Notes: a model not told the origin generated them from the sequence alone. Positions 1 through 5,897 are shown, counted from the stretch's first letter. The stretch: DNA of 7,488 nt from an uncultured Asticcacaulis sp. (GCA_946480125.1 CAMLIY010000151.1:1-7488); one strand, 5' to 3'. Numbers and translations are program-made.

Positions 1-111
1 GGCTTGCGGCAGGTCGCCGGACTTGGCGACATCGCCCTTGTCCCGCGCCTGCTGGAGTTTCCGTCCCGAGGCCTCTTCTGTTTTATCTTCGCCGTCCGCT
101 TCGTCAGCCAC
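1..111 (-). CDS. flhB: FlhB, flagellar export apparatus switch protein (N-terminal fragment)
   Basis: Only the first 37 codons are in the window; the rest lies beyond the left edge. The translation starts V(M)ADEADGEDKTEEAS and continues GRKLQQARDKGDVAKSGDLP. This is the hallmark FlhB N-terminus: an acidic EDKTEEAS-type stretch followed by a basic helix with the R(D/E)KGxVxxSxDL motif, just ahead of the first membrane segment. FlhB sits beside the FliPQR gate in the inner membrane and switches export from rod/hook to filament substrates through its autocleaved C-terminal domain, which is not seen here. The start is GTG at 109-111. An in-frame TAA lies immediately upstream, so no earlier start is possible, and a strong GGAGG ribosome-binding site sits about 8 bases before it. 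The gene follows fliQ and fliR on the same strand, but after a 144-bp gap. Confidence 0.9.
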   Translation of the reverse strand, partial: MADEADGEDKTEEASGRKLQQARDKGDVAKSGDLPQA

Positions 112-124
112 TTAAATGACCTCC
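109..124 (-). promoter_or_regulatory. Ribosome-binding site and GTG start of flhB
   Basis: Reading the minus strand, TTTGGAGGTCATTTAA runs directly into GTG. GGAGG is a near-perfect Shine-Dalgarno core. The TAA stop adjacent to the GTG fixes the start codon. The strong site contrasts with the weak sites in front of fliQ and fliR and suggests that flhB is translated independently rather than by coupling to fliR. Confidence 0.7.
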
Positions 125-255
125 AAAGGGCTTACGGATCGTGAACGATCCGGCAAGGGCGACCGGTAACCGGCGTAGCGCCCGCCCGAGCTGGTGCGAG
201 GAAAACCCCGGTGTTTTCTGAATAGGACGAGGCAGTTGAACGCAAAGAGCAATAT
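112..255. other. fliR-flhB intergenic spacer with inverted repeats
   Basis: This 144-bp spacer has no plausible gene. It holds two perfect inverted repeats: CGGATCGT-GA-ACGATCCG at 135-152 (8-bp arms) and CCGGT-A-ACCGG at 163-173. A third hairpin overlaps the fliR stop codon at its right end. No clear -35/-10 pair and no TTAA box was found, so the repeats could be mRNA structures between two cistrons of one operon or an operator for a separate flhB promoter. The sequence does not decide between these. Confidence 0.5.
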
Positions 256-276
256 TCATCGCGGCCTCGCGATGAA
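255..276 (-). repeat. 9-bp stem-loop spanning the fliR stop codon
   Basis: On the plus strand TTCATCGCG at 255-263 and CGCGATGAA at 268-276 are exact reverse complements separated by GCCT. In the fliR transcript this is a 9-bp hairpin with a 4-nt loop that includes the TGA stop. It is followed by an interrupted U-rich stretch (TATTGCTCTTT), so it could be a weak attenuator, an mRNA-stability element or a partial terminator between fliR and flhB. It lacks the continuous T-run of a confident intrinsic terminator. Confidence 0.45.
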
Positions 277-1086
277 AACACCTAAAAACTGCTGGTAATG
301 GTCGATGAAGACCATGCCTATGCTGCCGAGAGACAGGGCCATCAGGGCCAGGCCGAACAGCACACTCAGCGGCGTGGCGGCGAAGAAGATCGGAAAATTA
401 GGCATCAAACGTCCGACGAACCCGGTGGCGATGTTGAATACCAGGGCAAAGACGATCACCGGCGCCGAAAGCTGCAAGGCCAGCACCAGGCTATCGCCCA
501 TCGTCTTGACCATCAGCGTGCCGGCGTCACCGATCATGATATTTTTGACAGGTGAGAATATCTGGTAGGAATCGACCATGGCCCGTATAAACAGGTGATG
601 GGTATTGGTCACCCAGATCATGACCAGTCCGAATATGGCGAGAAATGCGCCCAGGCTGGTGCTCGATTGCGCTTCGGTCGGATTGGCCGTCTGGGCAAAA
701 GAGAGCGTGGTCTGCAACGACAGGATTTCGCCTGTGGTCACCAGTGTGAACAACAGGACGCGCATCAGGGTGCCTATCATCAGACCGATGATCGCTTCAT
801 GCAGGACAATAGCCGTCAGCGCGCCCAGGGTTGGCGGCATAGTGGGGATAAACGGCCCGACGATCGGCGTGATCATCATGGCCAGCAACAAGGCGAAACA
901 CAGGCGCAGGCGCGGCGGCACGGCGGGATCGCCCAGTCCCGGAATCAGCATGACGATGCTGGCCAGACGGATGAATATCAGCCCCACCACCCATAATTGC
1001 GCCGACGTGCCGAAAAAGGAGGCAAAATCATCGCCGCCTGTATCCGGCAGACCCGAACGCAATTGTGCGGCCTGCAATAGCAACAT
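256..1086 (-). CDS. fliR: FliR, flagellar type III export gate membrane protein
   Basis: FliR (276 residues) joins the FliP/FliQ complex that forms the export gate of the flagellar type III secretion system in the inner membrane. Hydrophobic segments are visible at about residues 30-50, 60-80, 88-118, 145-163, 198-222 and 236-260. Family landmarks are the arginine in the first segment (IFIRLASIV, about residue 40), the TGE motif at 118-120 followed by the SFAQTANP stretch near 129-136, and the GRLMPNFPIFF segment near 225-235, where most homologues have a PQ-N-F motif. At 276 residues it is slightly long; about 20 polar residues precede the first membrane segment. The ATG lies 2 bases after the fliQ stop, with no strong ribosome-binding site, so translation is probably coupled to fliQ. 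An in-frame shorter start cannot be excluded. Confidence 0.97.
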   Translation of the reverse strand: MLLLQAAQLRSGLPDTGGDDFASFFGTSAQLWVVGLIFIRLASIVMLIPGLGDPAVPPRLRLCFALLLAMMITPIVGPFIPTMPPTLGALTAIVLHEAIIGLMIGTLMRVLLFTLVTTGEILSLQTTLSFAQTANPTEAQSSTSLGAFLAIFGLVMIWVTNTHHLFIRAMVDSYQIFSPVKNIMIGDAGTLMVKTMGDSLVLALQLSAPVIVFALVFNIATGFVGRLMPNFPIFFAATPLSVLFGLALMALSLGSIGMVFIDHYQQFLGVFIARPR

Positions 1087-1088
1087 GC

Positions 1089-1352
1089 CTATATGGTCGC
1101 GATCTTGTTGATGATTTCATGCATGAAAGTGGCCAGCAGCGCCCCCATCAGCGGCAGGAGCAACAGAAGGGCCAGGAAGACGGAAATGATCTTGGGCGCA
1201 TAGATCAGCGTGGCTTCCTGAATTTGCGTCAATGCCTGGAACAGGCCAATGACCACGCCGACCACCAGCCCCACCAGCAAAATCGGCGTACACAGCTGGA
1301 TTGTCAGCCAAATGGCGTCACGTCCAATTCCTAAAACCTCGGCACCCGTCAT
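1089..1352 (-). CDS. fliQ: FliQ, flagellar type III export gate membrane protein
   Basis: FliQ (87 residues) is the small subunit present in several copies around the FliP-FliR core of the export gate. The length is exactly typical. The protein has two long hydrophobic helices, about residues 14-38 (TIQLCTPILLVGLVVGVVIG) and 54-77. They are separated by the highly conserved FQALTQIQEATLIYAPK loop, the signature of the family. It begins MTGAEVL with an ATG at 1350-1352. The ribosome-binding site is weak (an ACGGA stretch about 10 bases upstream). It is the first gene of a leftward fliQ-fliR(-flhB) unit. A perfect CtrA-type box lies 60-75 bases before its start, matching the known CtrA control of the fliQ operon in Caulobacter crescentus. 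Confidence 0.98.
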   Translation of the reverse strand: MTGAEVLGIGRDAIWLTIQLCTPILLVGLVVGVVIGLFQALTQIQEATLIYAPKIISVFLALLLLLPLMGALLATFMHEIINKIATI

Positions 1353-1388
1353 TTACATCATATCCGTCAAGAAGACTCTACCAGAACC

Positions 1389-1403
1389 CGGCAATATTTG
1401 CCG
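1389..1403. promoter_or_regulatory. Perfect palindrome resembling an FlbD (ftr-like) site in the fliQ promoter
   Basis: CGGCAA-TAT-TTGCCG is a perfect inverted repeat with 6-bp arms around a 3-bp centre. It lies 9 bp downstream of the CtrA box in the direction of fliQ, where the -10 region and transcription start are expected. From memory, the ftr elements bound by the flagellar regulator FlbD have this CGGCAA/TTGCCG type of symmetry, and FlbD represses early flagellar promoters such as fliF through such a site. The palindrome is seen directly; the assignment to FlbD is inference. Confidence 0.5.
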
Positions 1404-1410
1404 CATGAAC

Positions 1411-1427
1411 GGTTAATTTGCCCTTAA
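1411..1427 (-). promoter_or_regulatory. CtrA-type box of the fliQ promoter
   Basis: On the minus strand the sequence reads TTAA-GGGCAAA-TTAACC, an exact match to the CtrA full box TTAA-N7-TTAA with the preferred trailing C on the fliQ side. The box ends 58 bases before the fliQ ATG. In Caulobacter such boxes overlap the -35 region of early (class II) flagellar promoters and are activated by phosphorylated CtrA in the predivisional cell. The match is direct; the regulation is inferred from family knowledge. Confidence 0.8.
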
Positions 1428-1470
1428 TCTATGATGAGATTCTCGACGGCCTGAAAGCCATGAAAAGGCA

Positions 1471-1500
1471 TTAAATTATGGCCGCATTAACTATGGTTAA
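1471..1500. promoter_or_regulatory. TTAA cluster with TTAAC-N4-GTTAA inverted repeat before the TPR-like gene
   Basis: Three TTAA tetramers occur at 1471-1474, 1487-1490 and 1497-1500. The last two form the inverted repeat TTAAC-TATG-GTTAA (1487-1500), which includes ATGGTTAA, the reverse complement of the TTAACCAT half-site reported for CtrA homologues. The spacing between the two TTAA is 6, not the canonical 7. It ends 26 bases before the ATG of the large plus-strand gene, so it may be that gene's own operator or a second, weaker CtrA site for the divergent promoter. Confidence 0.4.
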
Positions 1501-1526
1501 ACTCCGTTCAGGCAAGTTACCAGCTA

Positions 1527-4500
1527 ATGAGTCGAGACCGTAAAGCGCCTGTGACGAATGCCGATGCCGTCGGCAGCACGCCTGCCCCTGAATCGATAGA
1601 TTTCGGGCGGGCGCTTGATCGTGCGCGCGGTTTGCTCGACACACCCTCACCTTCGCCGGTCACATCTTCCCGTCAGTCCGCCTTACGCACCACGGCTATT
1701 TTCGCCGCCACGCTGTGCATGGGCATGGCGACCCTGGCATTGGGCGACCCGGTTGCGCCCCAGCAGATAGCGCCGCGCTCCGATATCGATATTCGTGTCG
1801 GCCGCAATAAACAATCGGGTCGCATCGAAATCTATGGCGCCGTCGGTTCACGCGCCTCGGTGCGCCGCGAAAAGGGTCATGTGGTCATCCGCCTGCCGGG
1901 GCAGAAGACGCCCGATCTGGGCGATATTCGCGCTAATCCGCCCGTTGGCATCAAAGGGGTTGATCTTAAATCCGATGCCCGGGCCAGCGAGTTGTGGCTG
2001 ACAGTCACTGATGGTTTCGACACCCATTTTGGTCGCGAGGATGGCGCTGTCTTCGTGCAGATCGATCCCGCCATCGAGGATAATGCCAAGCCTGACGACG
2101 GTAAAAAAGATGGCCAGATTACGGTCAACCTCCAGGATGTCATCCAGGGTCAGCAGGCCCGTTTGGCGGCGCCAAATGATGCCCATGTCAGCAAAGCCGC
2201 AAATGTGCCGGTCGTGGCCCTCGAAGTCGGAGCGGTTGATGGCGGCAAGGACATCGCCTTCCCGTTTGAAGGTCCGGTAGCTGCCGCCGTATTCCGGCGC
2301 GGGGAATCGGTATGGATCGTCTTTGATTCCGAGGTCGACCTGCGCTTGCCGCCCGAACTGAAGGACGGCGCCATTGTCCAGGATGCCCAGTGGACACGCA
2401 ATGACGGTTTCACCGCCCTTCGCCTGAAGGCCCCGACAATTGGTGCGCTGTCGGCGATTAATGACGGGCTGGTGTGGCGCGTCCGTCTGGGTGGCAGGCC
2501 GCTCGATAACAAGGCGGTCGAGGCCAGCGTCATTCGTGACGATAGCGCCGGCGTGCCCGGCCTGAACATCAATCTGGCCGGCGCCACCCGCATTGCCTGG
2601 ATTCGCGATCCGAGCGTCGGCGATCGCATGGCGGTCGTCCCGGCGCGCGGTCCAGTGAAGAACCTGACCAGCGCGCGCACCGTGCTGGAAGCCACCCTGG
2701 CCTCGACAGCGCAGGGCGCGGCGATCGTTCACATGACACCCGACGTCAAGGTGGCGGTGTCCGGCGATCTGGTCGAGATATCACGACCGGATGGTCTGAC
2801 CCTTTCCACGCTCGATCCAAACGCCTCGCCGAGCGATCCGACCCTGGCCTACAAAAACGCACTTTATCCGGGCCTTATGAACGCCGACTGGTCGGCAAAG
2901 CCGACCGAAGGGTTCCTGCCCCGCTATAACGCGCTCCAGGCCGCGGCCGCAGATGAAGGCAGCCTCGGCCCCACCGCCGCCACAAAGTCGCGTCTGGCCC
3001 TGGCCCGTTTCCTGGTCGGCCAGAACCTCAGCTTCGAGGCGCAAGGCGTGCTCGACATGATGATCAAGGAAAGTCCGCGCGCCCAGGATGATGCCCAGGT
3101 CCGCGGCTTGCGTGTCATCGCCCGAATGCTGTCCGGGCGTTATGCCGACGCTACCGGTGACCTGTCGTCTTCGCAACTCATCAATGATCCGGCCTCAAGG
3201 TTATGGACCGGCTATGCCGAAATGCAGGCCGGTCATCATGCCGATGCGGTCAAGGACTTCAAATTCGGCCTCAAGGCGCTCGATCAGTTCCCGCCGGAGT
3301 GGCGTGTGAAGCTTGGCACGGCCTATGCCTATTCGGCCTTGCAGCAAAATGACCTGACTACGGCCGAGGCGATGATCACCTATGCTATTGGTCAGGCGGC
3401 AACCCCGCTGCAAAAACTGCAAGCTTATCTGGTGGATGCTCAAATCATAGAAGCGCAAGGCGACAAGCCGCGCGCTTTCAAGGTCTATCAGGCCGTGGCG
3501 CGGGCATCGGATGACAGCATTGCGGCACCGGCCGCCATGCACGCCGCCATGCTGGGCTATGAGCTGAAAAAAGCCACCTCCGCCCAGACTCTGGCCACGC
3601 TTGATTCTCTGCGTTTTCGTTGGCGCGGCGACAGTACCGAGATGAAGCTGATCAATGACATGGGCAGCATATATCTCAGCGAAGGCCGGTATCGTGAGGC
3701 CTTGATGGTGCTGAAAACCGGCGGCCAGCCTTTCATGAACGATCCGCAATCGGTACAAATTCAAACCACGCTCAACCAGGCCTTCCGCGGCCTTTTTCTG
3801 GGCGGTATGGCCGATGGCCTTCAACCCGTAGAAGCGCTCGGTCTTTTTAACGACTTTAAAGACCTCACGCCGATTGGGGCTGATGGTGACGAGATGGTGC
3901 GCCGGATCGTGCGTCGCCTGGTCGATGTTGATTTGCTCGATCAGGCCGCCGACCTGCTGGAATATCAAGTCAGTCATCGGCTTGATGGCGTCGCCAAATC
4001 GTCTGTCGCCGCCGATCTGGCCACTATCTATCTGATGAACCATGATCCGCAGAAGGCGTTGCAAGCCTTGTGGAACACGCGTACCACCCTGCTGCCGAAA
4101 TCGGTCATGGCTGAGCGCCGGGTGCTTGAAGCGCGCGCGCTCAGCGAACTGAACGAGCCCGAAAAAGCGCTTGACGTGCTGGGCGCTGACAATTCGCCCG
4201 ATGCTCAGGACATCCGCGCCGATATTTTCTGGAACAAGCAGGATTACGCCCACGCCGGCGCCATGCTTGAAAAGCGCCTGGGCGACCGCTGGAAAACGGA
4301 TGCCCCCTTGACCCTTGCGGATGAGGGCCGGTTACTGCGCGCCGCCGTCGCCTACAGCCTGCAGAAGGATCAATCGTCGCTGACCCGCCTGTCGACGCGC
4401 TACGGCAAGTTCTCGGATACGGCGTCATCCTCAGACGCTATCCGCGTGGCCCTGGCTCCGCTCGACGGCGATACCTTGAGCGCAAAGGATTTCGCCGCTT

Positions 4501-4619
4501 CAACCGCCGGCACGGACAGCTTCGCCGGCTGGGTCACAGGCATGAAGAAAAAGTTCCGTGAAAGGGATGACGCGGCAGCGAAAGCGGCTGCCAACAGGCC
4601 CAAAGGCAAAACGGCCTAG
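1527..4619 (+). CDS. Large membrane-anchored beta-repeat and TPR-like protein, function unknown
   Basis: I do not recognise a named family. The 1030 residues divide into four parts. A polar head of about 52 residues is rich in Pro, Ser and Asp. A single hydrophobic stretch follows at 53-73 (AIFAATLCMGMATLALG), acting as a membrane anchor or non-cleaved signal. A beta-rich region at about 85-430 holds two or three related modules: 'G-x-V...V-R-R-E/G...V-x-I' strands, then a 'DGF...' turn and a '(E)DG-x-V-x-x-(Q/R)' strand at 100-180 and 243-322, with a looser one at 352-424. The fourth part, about 485-960, is a helical solenoid of degenerate TPR-like pairs, for example near 570-585, 645-660, 718-731, 803-815, 838-850 and 875-886. 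The C-terminus is basic and Ala/Lys-rich. The topology suggests most of it is periplasmic. It is divergent from fliQ across a CtrA-box region, hinting at cell-cycle or flagellar expression. A scaffold or assembly role is conjecture. The ATG at 1527 has only a weak ribosome-binding site. Confidence 0.9.
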   Translation: MSRDRKAPVTNADAVGSTPAPESIDFGRALDRARGLLDTPSPSPVTSSRQSALRTTAIFAATLCMGMATLALGDPVAPQQIAPRSDIDIRVGRNKQSGRIEIYGAVGSRASVRREKGHVVIRLPGQKTPDLGDIRANPPVGIKGVDLKSDARASELWLTVTDGFDTHFGREDGAVFVQIDPAIEDNAKPDDGKKDGQITVNLQDVIQGQQARLAAPNDAHVSKAANVPVVALEVGAVDGGKDIAFPFEGPVAAAVFRRGESVWIVFDSEVDLRLPPELKDGAIVQDAQWTRNDGFTALRLKAPTIGALSAINDGLVWRVRLGGRPLDNKAVEASVIRDDSAGVPGLNINLAGATRIAWIRDPSVGDRMAVVPARGPVKNLTSARTVLEATLASTAQGAAIVHMTPDVKVAVSGDLVEISRPDGLTLSTLDPNASPSDPTLAYKNALYPGLMNADWSAKPTEGFLPRYNALQAAAADEGSLGPTAATKSRLALARFLVGQNLSFEAQGVLDMMIKESPRAQDDAQVRGLRVIARMLSGRYADATGDLSSSQLINDPASRLWTGYAEMQAGHHADAVKDFKFGLKALDQFPPEWRVKLGTAYAYSALQQNDLTTAEAMITYAIGQAATPLQKLQAYLVDAQIIEAQGDKPRAFKVYQAVARASDDSIAAPAAMHAAMLGYELKKATSAQTLATLDSLRFRWRGDSTEMKLINDMGSIYLSEGRYREALMVLKTGGQPFMNDPQSVQIQTTLNQAFRGLFLGGMADGLQPVEALGLFNDFKDLTPIGADGDEMVRRIVRRLVDVDLLDQAADLLEYQVSHRLDGVAKSSVAADLATIYLMNHDPQKALQALWNTRTTLLPKSVMAERRVLEARALSELNEPEKALDVLGADNSPDAQDIRADIFWNKQDYAHAGAMLEKRLGDRWKTDAPLTLADEGRLLRAAVAYSLQKDQSSLTRLSTRYGKFSDTASSSDAIRVALAPLDGDTLSAKDFAASTAGTDSFAGWVTGMKKKFRERDDAAAKAAANRPKGKTA

Positions 4620-4676
4620 CCTGTCCCGCACTTCCGTGCACAAAGTCACATCCATGTGATGGTTGTCGTGTTTCGC

Positions 4677-4705
4677 TTTAAGGATAGCTTTGAAACCTGT
4701 AATAT
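4677..4705 (+). promoter_or_regulatory. Possible promoter for the SPFH gene
   Basis: TTTAAG at 4677-4682 and TAATAT at 4700-4705 are separated by 17 bp, giving a weak match to a housekeeping-type -35/-10 pair. It would place the start of transcription just before or within the CCCCAAA-G-TTTGGGG palindrome (4714-4728), a location typical of a repressor operator. The matches are poor and alphaproteobacterial promoters diverge from the E. coli consensus, so this is tentative. Confidence 0.25.
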
Positions 4706-4713
4706 ATGCATGT

Positions 4714-4728
4714 CCCCAAAGTTTGGGG
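4714..4728. repeat. Perfect palindrome CCCCAAA-G-TTTGGGG, candidate operator
   Basis: The 7-bp arms are exact reverse complements around a single G. No T-run follows on either strand, so a terminator role is unlikely. Its place in the 5' region of the SPFH gene, right after a possible -10 element, fits a binding site for a dimeric regulator. No regulator can be named from the sequence. Confidence 0.4.
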
Positions 4729-4981
4729 GATGTAAACCAAATGAAGGAAAATGATCGTCAGTTAAGTCAGGTATAGCCGCAAGTTGAATGCGCGGCCATT
4801 CGTCGAAATCTCGGCACCAGCCCATATTTGCGCTTACGCGATCAAGCCCTCCCCGAAACCAAGACTATAGTCACTCTCTAAGTTGAGAGCGCGCATGCAC
4901 TTGTTCTTTTTCAATCCACAAAAGAAAGGTCGGGGGACCTGAGCCGCGTTCGTACTGGCCGCAGCCCTTGAAACAAAAGAC

Positions 4982-5860
4982 ATGAATATGAATAATCTTC
5001 GCACGGGCATTTCCATACCTGGCAAATGGAAGATGCTTATCCCGGCCGGCGCGGTCACAGCTCTCGTGCTGTTATCTCTGGTCTCGTGCGGCCAGACGAT
5101 CCAGCCCGGCAATGTCGGCGTCAAAATCCGCACGCTCGGTCCTAATGCCGGCGTCGACAAGACGCCCCTGCCCTCCGGCTGGCACCTCAACCTGCCGGGT
5201 GAACGCATCGCCGAATTCCCGGTGATCCAGCGCACCTATACCTATACGCGCGAAGCCGATGAACGCGGGCCGGAAAATGAGGAGGTCACCTTCTCGGATA
5301 ATAACGCCCTGCCGATGACGGCCGACGTCCAGCTGGTCATGCGTATCGATCCGTCCAAGGCGCCGGCGCTTTATACCCGCTATCGCCTGACCTTCGACCA
5401 GTTGTTCGAGGGCCCGATACGCAATGATGTCCGCTCGGCCATCGCCGCGGAAACCGAACTGGTCAGCGTCGAGTTCCTCTATCGCGGCGGCCGCCAGCAG
5501 GTGATCCAGAAGGCCCTGGCGCGCGTCAACCGCAAGTGGGAGGCACAGGGCGTCAATATCAGCCAGCTCGACTGGATCGGCACCATCCGCTACCCGCAGG
5601 TGATCCTCGATTCGATCCAGATGAAGACCAAGGCCGATGCCGATGCCTCCGCCGCCCAGGCGCAGGTGGCCGTGGCCAAGGCTCAGGCCGACGCTTTGAT
5701 CGAACAGGCGCGCGGCCAGGCGGAATCCAACCGCATGCTGGCCCAGTCGATCGCCTCTTCGCCGGAAGTGGTGCAACTGCGTGCCATTGAAAAGTGGGAC
5801 GGCAAGCTGCCGACCACGACCGGCGGCGCGGTGCCGTTTATCGACATCAATAAGCGCTAA
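4982..5860 (+). CDS. SPFH/band-7 (prohibitin-like) protein with lipobox
   Basis: This 292-residue protein has the SPFH/band-7 layout: an N-terminal membrane segment (about 18-35), a beta/alpha SPFH domain (about 38-215), a short Ala/Gln-rich coiled-coil helix (about 215-255) and a C-terminal tail with the WDGKLP motif (272-277) that often closes these proteins. The hydrophobic segment ends in LVSC (33-36), which fits the lipobox consensus, so the protein may be a lipoprotein anchored to the periplasmic side rather than a plain type II membrane protein. SPFH proteins form large membrane rings that organise microdomains, proteases or other partners; no partner is evident here. The ATG at 4982 has a weak ribosome-binding site, and ATG 4988 or ATG 5033 (residue 18) are alternatives. 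It has its own terminator, and nothing shows a flagellar role beyond position. Confidence 0.92.
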   Translation: MNMNNLRTGISIPGKWKMLIPAGAVTALVLLSLVSCGQTIQPGNVGVKIRTLGPNAGVDKTPLPSGWHLNLPGERIAEFPVIQRTYTYTREADERGPENEEVTFSDNNALPMTADVQLVMRIDPSKAPALYTRYRLTFDQLFEGPIRNDVRSAIAAETELVSVEFLYRGGRQQVIQKALARVNRKWEAQGVNISQLDWIGTIRYPQVILDSIQMKTKADADASAAQAQVAVAKAQADALIEQARGQAESNRMLAQSIASSPEVVQLRAIEKWDGKLPTTTGGAVPFIDINKR

Positions 5861-5867
5861 ACTGATA

Positions 5868-5897
5868 GGGAGGTTGCCATGGGCAGCCTCCCTTTTT
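5868..5897 (+). terminator. Intrinsic terminator of the SPFH gene
   Basis: GGGAGGTTGCC (5868-5878) pairs with GGCAGCCTCCC (5882-5892), an 11-bp stem with one G-U pair and a 3-nt ATG loop. TTTTT follows at 5893-5897. It lies 7 bases after the stop codon. The last two T's are also part of the fliP stop codon (TAA on the minus strand, 5896-5898). In the opposite direction the hairpin lies directly after fliP but has no T-tract, so it terminates mainly rightward transcription. Confidence 0.9.

Larger units (their letters stand above)
4620..4981. other. 362-bp intergenic region with small palindromes, no convincing gene
   Basis: No supportable coding frame is present. Visible structures are GCAC-TTCC-GTGC (4628-4639) and TCACAT-CC-ATGTGA (4646-4659) just after the upstream stop, CCCCAAA-G-TTTGGGG (4714-4728), GACTATAGTC (4863-4872), CTCTC-N6-GAGAG (4874-4889) and AGGTC-GGGG-GACCT (4927-4940). 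The first two hairpins lack T-tracts and so are poor intrinsic terminators. The others could be operators or structures in a long leader of the SPFH gene. The composition is more AT-rich than the flanking genes, as expected for regulatory DNA. Confidence 0.6.

Noticed and set aside
1848..2732. Long open frame on the minus strand inside the large plus-strand gene
   Set aside because: It lies wholly antisense to a gene with clear protein features, has no ribosome-binding site that I can see and no recognisable domain, and long antisense frames are common in GC-rich DNA.
3201..4253. 350-codon open frame on the minus strand inside the TPR-like half
   Set aside because: It is antisense to the TPR-like coding region. 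The translation is rich in His, Arg and Gln without hydrophobic or domain patterning, typical of a shadow frame.
4628..4659. Two hairpins just after the large gene as an intrinsic terminator
   Set aside because: The stems are only 4 and 6 bp with 4- and 2-base loops, and no T-tract follows either of them.
4688..4719. Heat-shock (sigma-32) promoter CTTTGAAA...CCCCA before the SPFH gene
   Set aside because: The spacing between the two blocks (about 18 bases) is longer than the 13-15 expected, and the CCCC is part of a perfect palindrome that explains it better.
4741..4776. Tiny frame MKENDRQLSQV after the CCCCAAA palindrome, as a leader peptide
   Set aside because: It has only 11 codons, no good ribosome-binding site, no run of regulatory codons and no following attenuator-type hairpin pair.
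5072..5776. 234-codon minus-strand frame opposite the SPFH gene
   Set aside because: The plus strand encodes a convincing SPFH protein over the same bases; the antisense translation is a His/Arg/Gly-rich shadow with no family features.
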